A program made the position numbers and the translations under genes. This document shows positions 52,823-62,078 of a DNA stretch of 64,000 nucleotides, one piece after another (the stretch's first letter is position 1; every line of letters starts with the position of its first letter). The DNA lies in NCBI GenBank assembly GCA_964520905.1, contig CAZFQL010000015.1, positions 1 to 64,000 of the forward strand, written 5' to 3'. The stretch is from JAGVIE01 sp964520905 (lineage in GTDB: Bacteria; Bacteroidota; Ignavibacteria; UBA10030; SZUA-254). The notes under the pieces are model-generated. The model was not told the origin of the DNA. It saw nothing but the letters and a program-made list of their open reading frames with translations, and ran no database searches.

Positions 52823-55800
52823 ATGAAAATATTCAAAATATTCTTTGTTGTTATCATATTTCAATTCACAATGGGGATTTCTTTTCTTCACGCGCAGGAT
52901 ATTCAATTCGGAAAGAATAAAGTCCAATACAAAAACTTCGACTGGTACTTCATCCAGACGACACACTTCGATGTTTACTATACTCTGGGCGGAGAGAGTG
53001 TCGCCAACTTTGCGGCGGACGTAGCCGAATCGTCTTATTACGCAATCAGCAAATCGTTCCGGTACCAAACCATAAACCGTATTCCGATAATCGTTTACAA
53101 CTCACACAACGAATTTCAGCAGACGAATGTAGTAAGCGATTATCTTGAAGAAGGCATCGGCGGCGTAACAGAGCTGTTCAAGAATCGCGTCGTCGTGCCT
53201 TTTGAAGGCGATTATAAAAAATTCCGGCATGTCATCCACCATGAGCTGGTGCACGGCGTCATCAACGATATGTTTTACGGCGGTTCAATCCAATCGATTA
53301 TTACTAACAACATCACGCTACAACTTCCGCTCTGGTTTAACGAAGGATTAGCCGAATACGAAGCATTGAAATGGGATACCGATTCCGATATGTTTCTGCG
53401 GGACGCAACCATCCATGGGTATCTTCCGAAGATCGATCAACTTTACGGTTACTTCGCATATCGCGGGGGTCAATCGGTCTGGAATTATATTGCAACAAAA
53501 TATGGCGATCAGAAAATCGCGGAGATACTCAGCAGGATCAAAGGAACACGCAGTGTGGATCAAGGACTCCGCAGTGCAATCGGTCTCACGTCCGAGGAAC
53601 TTTCGGAACGCTGGCAGAAAGAACAAAAAATTCTTTATTGGCCCGATATTGCAAAACGAAGCGAGCCGAGCGACTATGCAAAGAAGCTGACCGATCACAC
53701 CAAGGATGGAAGTTTCTATAATACAAGCCCTTCAATCTCACCGCAGGGGGATCGCATAGCGTTCATATCGAACCGTGACGATTATTTCGATGTCTTTATC
53801 ATGGATGCTATTGACGGAACAATTATCGATAAACTCGTGAAGGGCCAGCGCACCGCCGATTTTGAAGAGCTTCACCTGCTCACTCCCGGAATGTCATGGT
53901 CACCGGACGGTAAATTTTTAGCGCTTGCCGCAAAAAGCGGAGATCAGGATGCTATTATTATCATTGAGGTCAATTCCGGTAAGGAACAGATATTAAAATT
54001 CGGCTTGGATGGAATTTTTTCGGTACAATGGTCCTTTCTCGATTCCTTGCATCAACGCGGAAGATTAGCGTTCGTCGGAATCAAGGGGAATGAATCCGAC
54101 ATTTACATCTACGATTTGGATTCCAAAACACTCGAGAATCTTACGAACGATATTTTCACGGACGCGGATCCTGCCTGGTCTTCAGACGGTAAGGCAATTT
54201 ATTTTTCATCCGACCGGAAGAATTTTACCGATCAGGCGACCATTCCCGCAGATTTTAAAATCCAACGATTCGATTATAGACAGCGCGACCTTTATTCAGT
54301 AAATATCGGTTCGCGAAAAATCCTGCGTATTACGGATCTGCCAAACAGCGATGAAACATCAGCGGCTGCCGCCCCGGATGGAAAACATTTATATTTCATA
54401 TCCGACATGAACGGAATCAATAATATCTATATCAAAGATCTCGATAGCGGTACCGTGTACCCAAGAACAAACTCATTGAGCGGAGTTTATCAACTATCGA
54501 TTTCCCGCGATGGCAACAAGATGGCATTCAGCTCTCTGAATAACGCAGGATTCGATATGTTCTTGATGAGAAACCCTATGGATCGTGATAAAAAAATTAC
54601 CGAACTGGAGCTTACCGAATTCTTTAAACGATTAACAGCTCCACCCACTCGTATAGACACGAGCGAAGTCAAAAGCGAAGAGATCGCAATCAGTCACGAC
54701 GTCGTCATTAAACTTGAGAATAAAGATTCGATAAACGTTTCAATCGACGATGGGCGGGTAGACCTGAGAAATTACATCTTTAGTGATGAATTCAAACAAA
54801 AACCGGTATCGAAATCCGATTCTGCCGCTTCTACCGCAATCACCAACAACCTCGATGAACACGGCAATTATAAGGTGAATAAATATAAATTAAACTTTTC
54901 TCCCGATATCATCTATGGAAATGCAGGTTATAATACTCTGTACGGTATTCAGGGTTCGACTATAATGGCATTCAGCGATATGCTGGGCGATCATCAAATT
55001 ATTTTGATTCTGGATTTGATCTTCGATCTGAAGAACAGCGATTATGCACTTGCGTATTTTTATTTACCAAAACGAACCGACTATGGGATTCAAGGATTCC
55101 ACAGCGTCCGTTTCATCAGCATGTACGACAGGAACGATATAGACTCTGTCGACTACAGATTCAGAAATTACGGAATAAGCTTAATGGCATCATATCCAAT
55201 AAATAAATTCAATCGGTTGGATTTAAATCTTGCCTGGATAAATCTTTCCCGTGATAACCTGACGAACGTTGAGGAACCACCGCAACGACGCAATCTGATT
55301 ACGCCATCATTGAGTTACGTTCACGATACAAGCTTGTGGGGGTTAATAGCGCCGGCAAATGGCGAAAGATATAGTATTAATGTTTTAGGAAGTCCAAAAT
55401 TTAACGATCAATCACTCGGGTTCACAACAATCACTTTCGATTACCGGCGATATTTTAGATTATGGAAAAATTATACTCTCGCTTTACGTTTAGCAGGTGG
55501 CGGAAGTTATGGAAAAAATCCGCAAAGGTTCGTTATCGGAGGAATGGATAACTGGATCAACCGCCGTTTTGAAAACAATCGCATACCGGTAGAGAACGCA
55601 GAAGATTTCGTTTTTTTGACTTCGGGATTACCGCTGCGAGGGTATAACTACGGCGCACGTATGGGAACGAAGTATGGTTTATTCAATACCGAATTCCGGT
55701 TTCCTCTGCTTGGCTATTTTGCCGCCGGACCACTTCCTGTTTTCCTGCAAAGTTTTAACGGTGTTTTATTTTTGGATATGGGCGGCGCCTGGTATTGGGG

Positions 55801-55990
55801 AAAAGATTTCAGAGCGTTTGCAAAGGACGCGAACAACACAACCTACATGCGAGACTTGCTAACAGGAACCGGATACGGAATCAGAATGATTTTTCTCGGC
55901 TTTTTGCTGAAGATGGATATAGCATGGTCATACGATCTCAGAAGTTTTTCTACGCCGAAATATTATTTCTCACTCGGCGCAGATATCTGA
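52823..55990 (+). CDS. Secreted peptidase-MA-like / TolB-like propeller / C-terminal beta-barrel fusion
   Basis: 1055 residues. Signal peptide (about 1-24, ending LHAQ). Residues ~40-260 look like a gluzincin peptidase: H140-E141-L-V-H144 with upstream VIH and a downstream WFNEGLAEY (E174 as likely third ligand), as in peptidase MA-like proteins. Next (~275-600) come WD40-like PD40 repeats of TolB type (PSISPQGDRIAFISNRDD, PGMSWSPDGKFLALAA, PAWSSDGKAIYFSSDR, AAPDGKHLYFISD). The last ~330 residues (from about 690) look like an Omp85/BamA-type barrel (GLPLRGYNYGARMGTKYGLFNTEFRFPLLGYFAAGPLP). So it probably sits in the outer membrane with the propeller and protease in the periplasm. The role is unknown. 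Confidence 0.85.
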   Translation: MKIFKIFFVVIIFQFTMGISFLHAQDIQFGKNKVQYKNFDWYFIQTTHFDVYYTLGGESVANFAADVAESSYYAISKSFRYQTINRIPIIVYNSHNEFQQTNVVSDYLEEGIGGVTELFKNRVVVPFEGDYKKFRHVIHHELVHGVINDMFYGGSIQSIITNNITLQLPLWFNEGLAEYEALKWDTDSDMFLRDATIHGYLPKIDQLYGYFAYRGGQSVWNYIATKYGDQKIAEILSRIKGTRSVDQGLRSAIGLTSEELSERWQKEQKILYWPDIAKRSEPSDYAKKLTDHTKDGSFYNTSPSISPQGDRIAFISNRDDYFDVFIMDAIDGTIIDKLVKGQRTADFEELHLLTPGMSWSPDGKFLALAAKSGDQDAIIIIEVNSGKEQILKFGLDGIFSVQWSFLDSLHQRGRLAFVGIKGNESDIYIYDLDSKTLENLTNDIFTDADPAWSSDGKAIYFSSDRKNFTDQATIPADFKIQRFDYRQRDLYSVNIGSRKILRITDLPNSDETSAAAAPDGKHLYFISDMNGINNIYIKDLDSGTVYPRTNSLSGVYQLSISRDGNKMAFSSLNNAGFDMFLMRNPMDRDKKITELELTEFFKRLTAPPTRIDTSEVKSEEIAISHDVVIKLENKDSINVSIDDGRVDLRNYIFSDEFKQKPVSKSDSAASTAITNNLDEHGNYKVNKYKLNFSPDIIYGNAGYNTLYGIQGSTIMAFSDMLGDHQIILILDLIFDLKNSDYALAYFYLPKRTDYGIQGFHSVRFISMYDRNDIDSVDYRFRNYGISLMASYPINKFNRLDLNLAWINLSRDNLTNVEEPPQRRNLITPSLSYVHDTSLWGLIAPANGERYSINVLGSPKFNDQSLGFTTITFDYRRYFRLWKNYTLALRLAGGGSYGKNPQRFVIGGMDNWINRRFENNRIPVENAEDFVFLTSGLPLRGYNYGARMGTKYGLFNTEFRFPLLGYFAAGPLPVFLQSFNGVLFLDMGGAWYWGKDFRAFAKDANNTTYMRDLLTGTGYGIRMIFLGFLLKMDIAWSYDLRSFSTPKYYFSLGADI

Positions 55991-56006
55991 TTTATTTTAA
56001 TATAAT

Positions 56007-57488
56007 TTATATGGGAAGGTAAACAGAGAACGCACTTCCCTTTCCCAACTCGCTTTCGACTTCAATTTTGCCTTGATGCTGCTCTGCAATCAATTTCGCT
56101 ATCGACAATCCGAGACCGCTTCCGCCAAGCTCACGTGTGCGCGCTTTATCGACACGATAGAACCTGTCGAATATTTTCCTCTGCTCATCTTTTGAAATTC
56201 CAATACCAGAATCCTTAACCATTATTTTTGCATAGCCATTATCCCGTTCTAAAGAAAGGGAAACGCTCCCCCGCTCCGGTGTGTACTTGATAGCATTATC
56301 GACAAGGTTGAGAAGGAGCTGGCGTAATTTCAATCGATCGCCGTGAACGACAATATTCTCTTTCCTCAGGAGATTTATTACGATTTGCTTTTTCTCGGCT
56401 ATAATAATCATATCCTCAAATAACTCTTCGATAAGATTCTCAAGATAAACCTCGTCGGAATAAACTGCTTCATGCTGGATGCCATCCGATTTTGATAAAA
56501 TTAAAAGATTATCGATAATGGCTGACAACCGGAGTATTTCTTCAAGATTGCTGACGAGTACCCGCCGATACTCTTCGCATTCTTTTGGATTGCGTAATGC
56601 AAGTTCGACCTCACCGCGCATGATGGTTAGTGGCGTCCGAAGTTCGTGCGATGCATCGATTGAAAATTGTTTAACCTGTTCAAATGAATGCTGAAGCCGC
56701 GATATCATACCGTTGAATGTAGATATCAATCTGCCGATCTCATCGTTTACGCCGCGGCTCGGTATTTGCCGATCTAAATTATGCGCGGTTATTTGTTGCG
56801 CTGTTTTGGTAATCTCATCGACCGGATGCAACGATTTGTTCGCGAGGAACCACCCGCCTACGACCGATAACGCCAGAGCTATCGGCACGAGAATTATGAA
56901 AATGGAAAAAAGATTATCAAGCACATCGCGAAGTTCTGCCAGCGGATATGCGACGTAGATATGAATGTTTTTCGTGGAGGTTGATGCAACACGCATATCT
57001 TCGCCGCGTTCGTTCTTGACAGTACTCATCATAATAGTATCGAGCGGCGCATGCCCGATCATCAAACTCTCTTCGCCCACGGTGAATGAACGAAACACAA
57101 TGGCGCCTTTTTTATCGGTAACCTCTATCATCGTTTTTTTAGGGTTGACCAACGCGTGCTCGTAAATTTGATTCCATATCTCGTCGTCGGCTTCACTCAT
57201 CCCGGAGCTGTCGGGAGCGGGCGGCATCACCTCGACAAACATCTGTTGCTTTTTTTTCTTTGAAGTAAACTTTTTGCTCGGTTTTACCTTCGCCGCTTTC
57301 GGTTCGATGAAATTCTTAACCCACTTTACCTCATTCGTGAGCGATAGATCGAGATTATCCGTAAGCTGCCGGGTGGAATAAGTGTAAGCGATCAATCCGA
57401 ATGCGATAAGAGTTATCAGAAGAACGAAGGAATACCAGAGTGTGAGTTTCGTCCGAATAGACTTTAATGCCATGAACATCTTATTCAT
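56007..57488 (-). CDS. Sensor histidine kinase, OmpR partner type
   Basis: 493 residues. TM1 near 12-34 and TM2 near 190-212 enclose a ~160-residue periplasmic part with a Lys-rich stretch (KVKPSKKFTSKKKKQQM). HAMP domain (NKSLHPVDEITKTAQQITAHNLDRQI), HisKA with H near residue 281 (SIDASHELRTPLTIMRGE), then HATPase with N-box LLNLVDNAIKYTP, G1 KDSGIGIS and G2 GGSGLGLSIAK. It overlaps the regulator gene by 8 bp. The two genes are divergent from the TRAP transporter, so sensing its substrate is plausible but unproven. Confidence 0.95.
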   Translation of the reverse strand: MNKMFMALKSIRTKLTLWYSFVLLITLIAFGLIAYTYSTRQLTDNLDLSLTNEVKWVKNFIEPKAAKVKPSKKFTSKKKKQQMFVEVMPPAPDSSGMSEADDEIWNQIYEHALVNPKKTMIEVTDKKGAIVFRSFTVGEESLMIGHAPLDTIMMSTVKNERGEDMRVASTSTKNIHIYVAYPLAELRDVLDNLFSIFIILVPIALALSVVGGWFLANKSLHPVDEITKTAQQITAHNLDRQIPSRGVNDEIGRLISTFNGMISRLQHSFEQVKQFSIDASHELRTPLTIMRGEVELALRNPKECEEYRRVLVSNLEEILRLSAIIDNLLILSKSDGIQHEAVYSDEVYLENLIEELFEDMIIIAEKKQIVINLLRKENIVVHGDRLKLRQLLLNLVDNAIKYTPERGSVSLSLERDNGYAKIMVKDSGIGISKDEQRKIFDRFYRVDKARTRELGGSGLGLSIAKLIAEQHQGKIEVESELGKGSAFSVYLPI

Positions 57489-58152
57489 CCTTCAAAACAT
57501 AACCGACACCGCGAACAGTATGCAGTAGTTTTTTTTCAAAACCGTCATCTATTTTACTCCGTAGATGGTTGATATAAACATCGATCACATTTGTGCCGGT
57601 ATCGAAGTTATAATTCCAGATATGTTCCGAGATCAACGCGCGGGTTAGAACGCGGTTAACATTTCTCATGAAATATTCGAGGAGCGCATATTCTTTCCCG
57701 GTTAATTCAATAATTTTTTCGCCGCGCTTGGCTTTGTGCGCAACCGTATCTAGGTGCAGATCGACAACCTTTAGCGTCGTCAACTTTTCCGCTGTTCCCC
57801 GTCTTAGCAGCGAGCGAACGCGCGCCAGCAGTTCCGCGAATGAGAACGGCTTCGTTAAATAGTCATCAGCTCCGGCGTCTAAACCTTCTACCTTATCGTC
57901 GATTGAACTCTTGGCTGTCAACATTAGTACCGGCGTATTAATTTTCTTCGACCTGATTTCTTTCAACACTGTTATTCCATCTTTCTTAGGAATAAGAATG
58001 TCGAGGATAATTAGGTCGAATGTTTCTGATAGAATTAACTGAGATCCGGATTCTCCATCGTATGCAACATCCACAGTGTACCGCTCTTCCTCCAATCCTT
58101 GTTGGAGTAATTTAGCTACTTTCTTCTCATCTTCAATAATCAATATTCTCAT
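57481..58152 (-). CDS. OmpR/PhoB-type response regulator
   Basis: 223 residues. Receiver with acidic pocket IIEDEKK, phospho-acceptor D51 (DLIILDILIPKKDG), LTAKS and YLTKPFSF, then a winged-helix DNA-binding domain at about 125-220 (LTGKEYALLEYFMRNVNRVLTRALISEHIWNYNFDTGTNVIDVYINHLRSKID). A ribosome site AAAGGAAAT precedes the ATG. Divergent from the TatT-DctPQM genes with 141 bp between, so they are the nearest candidate targets. Confidence 0.97.
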   Translation of the reverse strand: MRILIIEDEKKVAKLLQQGLEEERYTVDVAYDGESGSQLILSETFDLIILDILIPKKDGITVLKEIRSKKINTPVLMLTAKSSIDDKVEGLDAGADDYLTKPFSFAELLARVRSLLRRGTAEKLTTLKVVDLHLDTVAHKAKRGEKIIELTGKEYALLEYFMRNVNRVLTRALISEHIWNYNFDTGTNVIDVYINHLRSKIDDGFEKKLLHTVRGVGYVLKDE

Positions 58153-58172
58153 CTGTCGATTTCCTTTATGCT

Positions 58173-58201
58173 TAATTAATTGGAAAACCCGATTCAGTCA
58201 A
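58173..58201 (-). promoter_or_regulatory. Candidate promoter for the OmpR-type regulator
   Basis: On the minus strand TTGACT (58201-58196), 17-bp spacer, TAATTA (58178-58173), about 20 bp before the ATG at 58152. Confidence 0.4.
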
Positions 58202-58249
58202 GCTAACAACAAATTAAAACATTTTAAGCCAACATTCAATATTACCGCT

Positions 58250-58277
58250 TTCACTTCTGAACAACTTTTCGTATATT
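58250..58277 (+). promoter_or_regulatory. Candidate promoter for the TRAP operon
   Basis: TTCACT (58250-58255), 16-bp spacer, TATATT (58272-58277), then 16 bp to the ATG. The -10 block GTATATTTAC is identical to the one before yggS. Confidence 0.4.
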
Positions 58278-58293
58278 TACAGCATAATCGACT

Positions 58294-59154
58294 ATGAAAA
58301 TATTAAATATATTGATTCTTTTTTCTTCCGTTGTTTTCTCGGGATGCTTCCAAACAATTGCCGTTAAATCACTTGGAAGCATAATGGATAGCGGCTTCGA
58401 GGTGCTGAACGAGGAGCAAGACCTCGGCATCGCCGAAATCAGTGTCGCTTCAAATCTAAAACTCCTGGAAACAATTTTAAAAAGCGATCCCGATAATCAG
58501 CATTATCTCTTGCTCGCATCGCTGGGATACGCGAGCTATGCGCTCGGTTTCGTGGAAGACGACAGTACCGAACGCGCAAGCTTTTTCTACCATCGGAGCA
58601 AAGAGTACGGCATGAAAATACTCAATAGTAATAGAGAATTTGCCGACGCACAAGAGAAGGGAATAGAAGAATTTAATCGGGCGCTCGATTCTTTTTCCAA
58701 AGAAGATGTCCCGGCTGTTTTCTGGACAGCAACAGGCTGGGGCAGTTACATCAGTTTAAATCTAACAGACCCGTCGGCAATTGCCGATCTTCCGAAAGTG
58801 GAAGCGATGATGAAATGGGTAATCCGGAAAGATCCGCTTTACTTTTATGGCGGGGCTTATTTCTTTTTAGGAACTTTATACGGCAGCAGACCGACGTTAC
58901 TTGGCGGAAATTCCGATTCATCCAAAGAATATTTTGAGACATGCCTTAAAATCAATTCACGTAAATTCCTTCTCACATACGTTTATTACGCTCGCTCGTA
59001 TGCCGTTCAAACACAAAACCGGGAGTTGTTTGAAGAATGTTTAAATAGAGTCGATACAACATCAATCGATATATTACCCAGAGCCCGTCTCTCTAATGCA
59101 ATAGCGAAGAAAAAATCTAAATTGCTGCGAGAGAAAATAGATGAGTTGTTCTAA
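58294..59154 (+). CDS. TatT-type TRAP-associated lipoprotein
   Basis: 286 residues. Lipobox FSGC (Cys18) after a short signal peptide. The rest is helical repeats in the TatT pattern: DSGFEVLNEEQDLGIAEISVASNLKLLETILKSDPDN followed by LLASLGYASYALGFVED and later WTATGWGSYISLNLTDPSAIADLPKVEAMMKWVIRKDP. In Treponema pallidum TatT (TP0956) is a TPR lipoprotein that binds the substrate-binding subunit (TatP), and the genes occur in the same T-P-Q/M order as here. It starts the operon; dctP begins 18 bp later. Confidence 0.92.
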   Translation: MKILNILILFSSVVFSGCFQTIAVKSLGSIMDSGFEVLNEEQDLGIAEISVASNLKLLETILKSDPDNQHYLLLASLGYASYALGFVEDDSTERASFFYHRSKEYGMKILNSNREFADAQEKGIEEFNRALDSFSKEDVPAVFWTATGWGSYISLNLTDPSAIADLPKVEAMMKWVIRKDPLYFYGGAYFFLGTLYGSRPTLLGGNSDSSKEYFETCLKINSRKFLLTYVYYARSYAVQTQNRELFEECLNRVDTTSIDILPRARLSNAIAKKKSKLLREKIDELF

Positions 59155-59172
59155 ATTATTACGGAGTCCAAA

Positions 59173-60192
59173 TTGAAACTGTACGCTTTATTATTTGTCA
59201 TACTTATTATACTTTGCTCGCCATCCTCATTACACTCCCAGCAGTACATCATCAAATTTGCCACCGTTGCACCCGATGGTAGTACATGGATGAATGTTAT
59301 GAGAGAATACGATCAGGCAATCCGGAAAGAAAGCGGCGGAAGGCTCGGTTTTAAAATTTACGGCGGAATGGTTCAGGGAGACGAAAAAGATGTTTTAAGA
59401 AAAATAAAACTTGGCCAACTGCACAGCGCCGGAATCACCGGCGTCGGAATGACGAACATCGCATCTAAAGTCAGAATACTCGATTCGCCCTTCCTCTTTA
59501 GAAACTACGACGAAGTTGACCTTATTTATAAAACATTCGGCGATGAATTCAATAAAGCGATTGAGGACGGCGGGTTTGTTAATCTGGGCTGGGCTGAAGT
59601 TGGATTCGTTTATGTCTTCACGAATACTCAAGTCAAGTCACCCGACGATCTGAAAAAAGTTAAAATGTGGATGTGGGAAGGCGACCCGATTGCCGAAGCA
59701 GCTTTCACTGCCATGAATATCAAACCGATCCCGCTCACTATAAACGATGTATTGACATCACTTCAAACAGGACTTATCGACGGAGTTTACTCTCCGCCGC
59801 TCGCTTCAATAGCGCTACAGTGGTTTTCCCGGGTTAAGTATATGCTGAAGACCTCGCTTGCGAACTCTATGGGCGCTGTTATCATTTCGAAGAAAAAATA
59901 CGACGACCTCCCATCCGACCTTCAGGAGATTCTTAAGCGCAACGGAAGAAAATACATGGAGAAGCTAACAACTCTTAGCCGTCGGGATAACGAAAAATCT
60001 ATTGAGACATTAAAGAAGAACGGCGTAACGATCGTGGAACCTCCATCGGATAAAGTTAATGCTTCGTATGAAGAGATAGGGAAAAAAGCCCGCCGGTTTC
60101 TTGCCGGGAAATTGTTCCCTGAAGATCTTTTGAACAGGGTTGAAAAAACATTGGATGATTACCGAGCCAATCATCGCGCAGGATCGAAATGA
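59173..60192 (+). CDS. dctP: TRAP transporter substrate-binding protein
   Basis: 339 residues. Start is TTG at 59173 with ACGGAG seven bases before it; the next in-frame Met lies past the signal peptide, so TTG is required. Signal peptide (LYALLFVILIILCSPSSLHS), then the DctP fold: KFATVAPDGSTWMNVMREYDQAI, RILDSPFLFRNYDEVDLI, and the ligand-binding helix KMWMWEGDPIAEAAFTAMNIKPIPLTINDVLTSLQTGLIDGVYSPP. It binds an organic acid or similar solute outside the cell. Ends in an ATGA overlap with dctQ. Confidence 0.93.
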   Translation: MKLYALLFVILIILCSPSSLHSQQYIIKFATVAPDGSTWMNVMREYDQAIRKESGGRLGFKIYGGMVQGDEKDVLRKIKLGQLHSAGITGVGMTNIASKVRILDSPFLFRNYDEVDLIYKTFGDEFNKAIEDGGFVNLGWAEVGFVYVFTNTQVKSPDDLKKVKMWMWEGDPIAEAAFTAMNIKPIPLTINDVLTSLQTGLIDGVYSPPLASIALQWFSRVKYMLKTSLANSMGAVIISKKKYDDLPSDLQEILKRNGRKYMEKLTTLSRRDNEKSIETLKKNGVTIVEPPSDKVNASYEEIGKKARRFLAGKLFPEDLLNRVEKTLDDYRANHRAGSK

Positions 60193-60734
60193 AGTTTCTC
60201 AATACGATTAGCAATGCACTTTCATACATCGAGCGTATTACCGTCGTTAGTTTGCTCGCAGGGATGATCGTATTGGCGTTCACTCAGGTAATCCTGAGAA
60301 ATTTTTTTTCTTCCGGCTTCCTCTGGGCTGATCCGTTTCTAAGACATATTGTTTTATGGATCGGTTTTCTTGGCGGATCGCTCGCTACCCAGCAGGAGAA
60401 ACATATCAATCTCGATGTCGTTACCCGTTTTGTAAGCTCGCGGCACAAACATTTAATTCGCATTGCAACAAATCTATTTGCGGCAACCGTTACGTTCATG
60501 CTTGCCAAAGCAGGATTAACTTTCCTGCAGAATGAAATTGAAACAGCTGAAACCCTGATTACAATCGGCTCGGTGAATTTTCCGGCATGGTGGTTTCAAC
60601 TTATCATTCCGATTGGTTTTGGATTGATGACATTCCGATTTATTATTCGATCAATCGAACACACTCTCAACGCGGTCCATCCGACACTAGAGGCTGATCA
60701 TCCCACAAATATTCCAACAATAGAACGACGATGA
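60189..60734 (+). CDS. dctQ: TRAP transporter small membrane subunit
   Basis: 181 residues, four TM helices. VVSLLAGMIVLAFTQVILRNFFSSGFLWADPFLRHIVLWIGFLGGSLATQQEKHINLD is the DctQ pattern: conserved R-x-F in TM1-2, the W-x-D/E and the 'GG-x-A-x-x-x-x-x-H-I-x-x-D' segment. It pairs with the large subunit DctM and rides on the membrane elevator. The start overlaps the dctP stop (ATGA), and its stop overlaps the dctM start the same way. Confidence 0.95.
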   Translation: MKFLNTISNALSYIERITVVSLLAGMIVLAFTQVILRNFFSSGFLWADPFLRHIVLWIGFLGGSLATQQEKHINLDVVTRFVSSRHKHLIRIATNLFAATVTFMLAKAGLTFLQNEIETAETLITIGSVNFPAWWFQLIIPIGFGLMTFRFIIRSIEHTLNAVHPTLEADHPTNIPTIERR

Positions 60735-62044
60735 GTACTATACTTTTCGGATTACTTCTTATCGTTCTGGCATTTCTCGGCTCACCGCTATTTTCAATCA
60801 TCGGCGCGATTGCTTTACTTGCGTTTACTGCGATAGATATAGATACATCTGCCATCATTGTGGAAATGTACCGACTTGCTAGTCAACCGACACTCATTGC
60901 GATTCCTCTATTCACATTTGCCGGATATATCCTCGCCGAAAGCAACACACCGAAACGACTTGTAGCATTATCGCAGGCATTTTTCGGCTGGATTCAAGGA
61001 GGTCTTGCGATAGTGGCTCTTGTCTCTTGTGCAATCTTTACTGCGTTCACAGGCGCATCAGGGGTTACGATTATTGCATTGGGTGGATTACTCTATCCGA
61101 TCCTTCTTAAAGAAGGATATAATGAAAAATTCAGTTTGGGGTTGTTAACGACTTCCGGAAGTCTCGGACTTTTATTTCCGCCAAGTCTGCCGTTAATTTT
61201 ATATTCGATGGTAGCATCAAACTCACGAACGATCGGCGGGATGGCCCCCGACGTTACTATCGACAAATTGTTTGTTGCCGGAATCGTACCGGGCATTTTG
61301 CTGGTGACAATTCTCGCAATCTACAGCATCAGTCAGGGAAAAAGAGCGAAGGTGCAAACAATTCCATTCAATTGGCAAAGGGTAAAGAGCGCAGTAAAAG
61401 ATGCCGCATGGGAAATACCGCTCCCCTTCCTGATTATCGGCGGGATTTATGGCGGGTTTTTCACCGCAACCGAAGCTGCCGCTGTGACTGCTTTCTACGT
61501 GCTTATAGTCGAGGTATTCATATACAAAGATCTTAAACTTTTTTCAGATATACCGCGCATCATGCAGGAAAGTATGGTTTTGGTCGGGGCAATTCTCGTC
61601 ATCCTTGGCTGTGCGATGGGATTGACAAATTATCTCATCGACGAAGAAGTGCCAATGAAATTATTCGCATTGATCCAGCAATTCATTTCGAGCCGGGTAG
61701 TATTCCTCATCCTGCTGAATATTTTTCTACTTATTGTCGGGATGATGATGGATATCTTTTCAGCTATAATAGTTGTAGTACCGTTAATCATTCCGATCGC
61801 AACGGCATATGAAATTAATCCGGTTCATCTTGGAATTATTTTTTTAACGAACCTCGAAATCGGCTACCTGACTCCACCGGTGGGATTGAACTTGTTCATA
61901 TCCAGCTTCAGGTTTGAAAAGCCGGTCTCCCAGGTCGTCCGCGCCGTACTGCCTTACATAGGTGTGCTGCTGATAGCCCTGATTTTAATTACCTACATTC
62001 CCGAGCTTAGTCTGTTCATGGTAGATTTCTTCGGAGTTAAATGA
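60731..62044 (+). CDS. dctM: TRAP transporter large membrane subunit
   Basis: 437 residues, about 11-12 TM helices. DctM signatures: PLFTFAGYILAESNTPKRL, IFTAFTGASGVTIIALGGLLYPILLKEGY, GLLTTSGSLGLLFPPSLPLILYSMVA, and C-terminal FLTNLEIGYLTPPVGLNLFI. It moves the bound solute using a Na+ (or H+) gradient. Substrate unknown. The following small exported protein begins 34 bp downstream, so it may be in the same transcript. Confidence 0.96.
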   Translation: MSTILFGLLLIVLAFLGSPLFSIIGAIALLAFTAIDIDTSAIIVEMYRLASQPTLIAIPLFTFAGYILAESNTPKRLVALSQAFFGWIQGGLAIVALVSCAIFTAFTGASGVTIIALGGLLYPILLKEGYNEKFSLGLLTTSGSLGLLFPPSLPLILYSMVASNSRTIGGMAPDVTIDKLFVAGIVPGILLVTILAIYSISQGKRAKVQTIPFNWQRVKSAVKDAAWEIPLPFLIIGGIYGGFFTATEAAAVTAFYVLIVEVFIYKDLKLFSDIPRIMQESMVLVGAILVILGCAMGLTNYLIDEEVPMKLFALIQQFISSRVVFLILLNIFLLIVGMMMDIFSAIIVVVPLIIPIATAYEINPVHLGIIFLTNLEIGYLTPPVGLNLFISSFRFEKPVSQVVRAVLPYIGVLLIALILITYIPELSLFMVDFFGVK

Positions 62045-62078
62045 TCAAATATTCCGTATGATATTTGAAGGAAACCAA

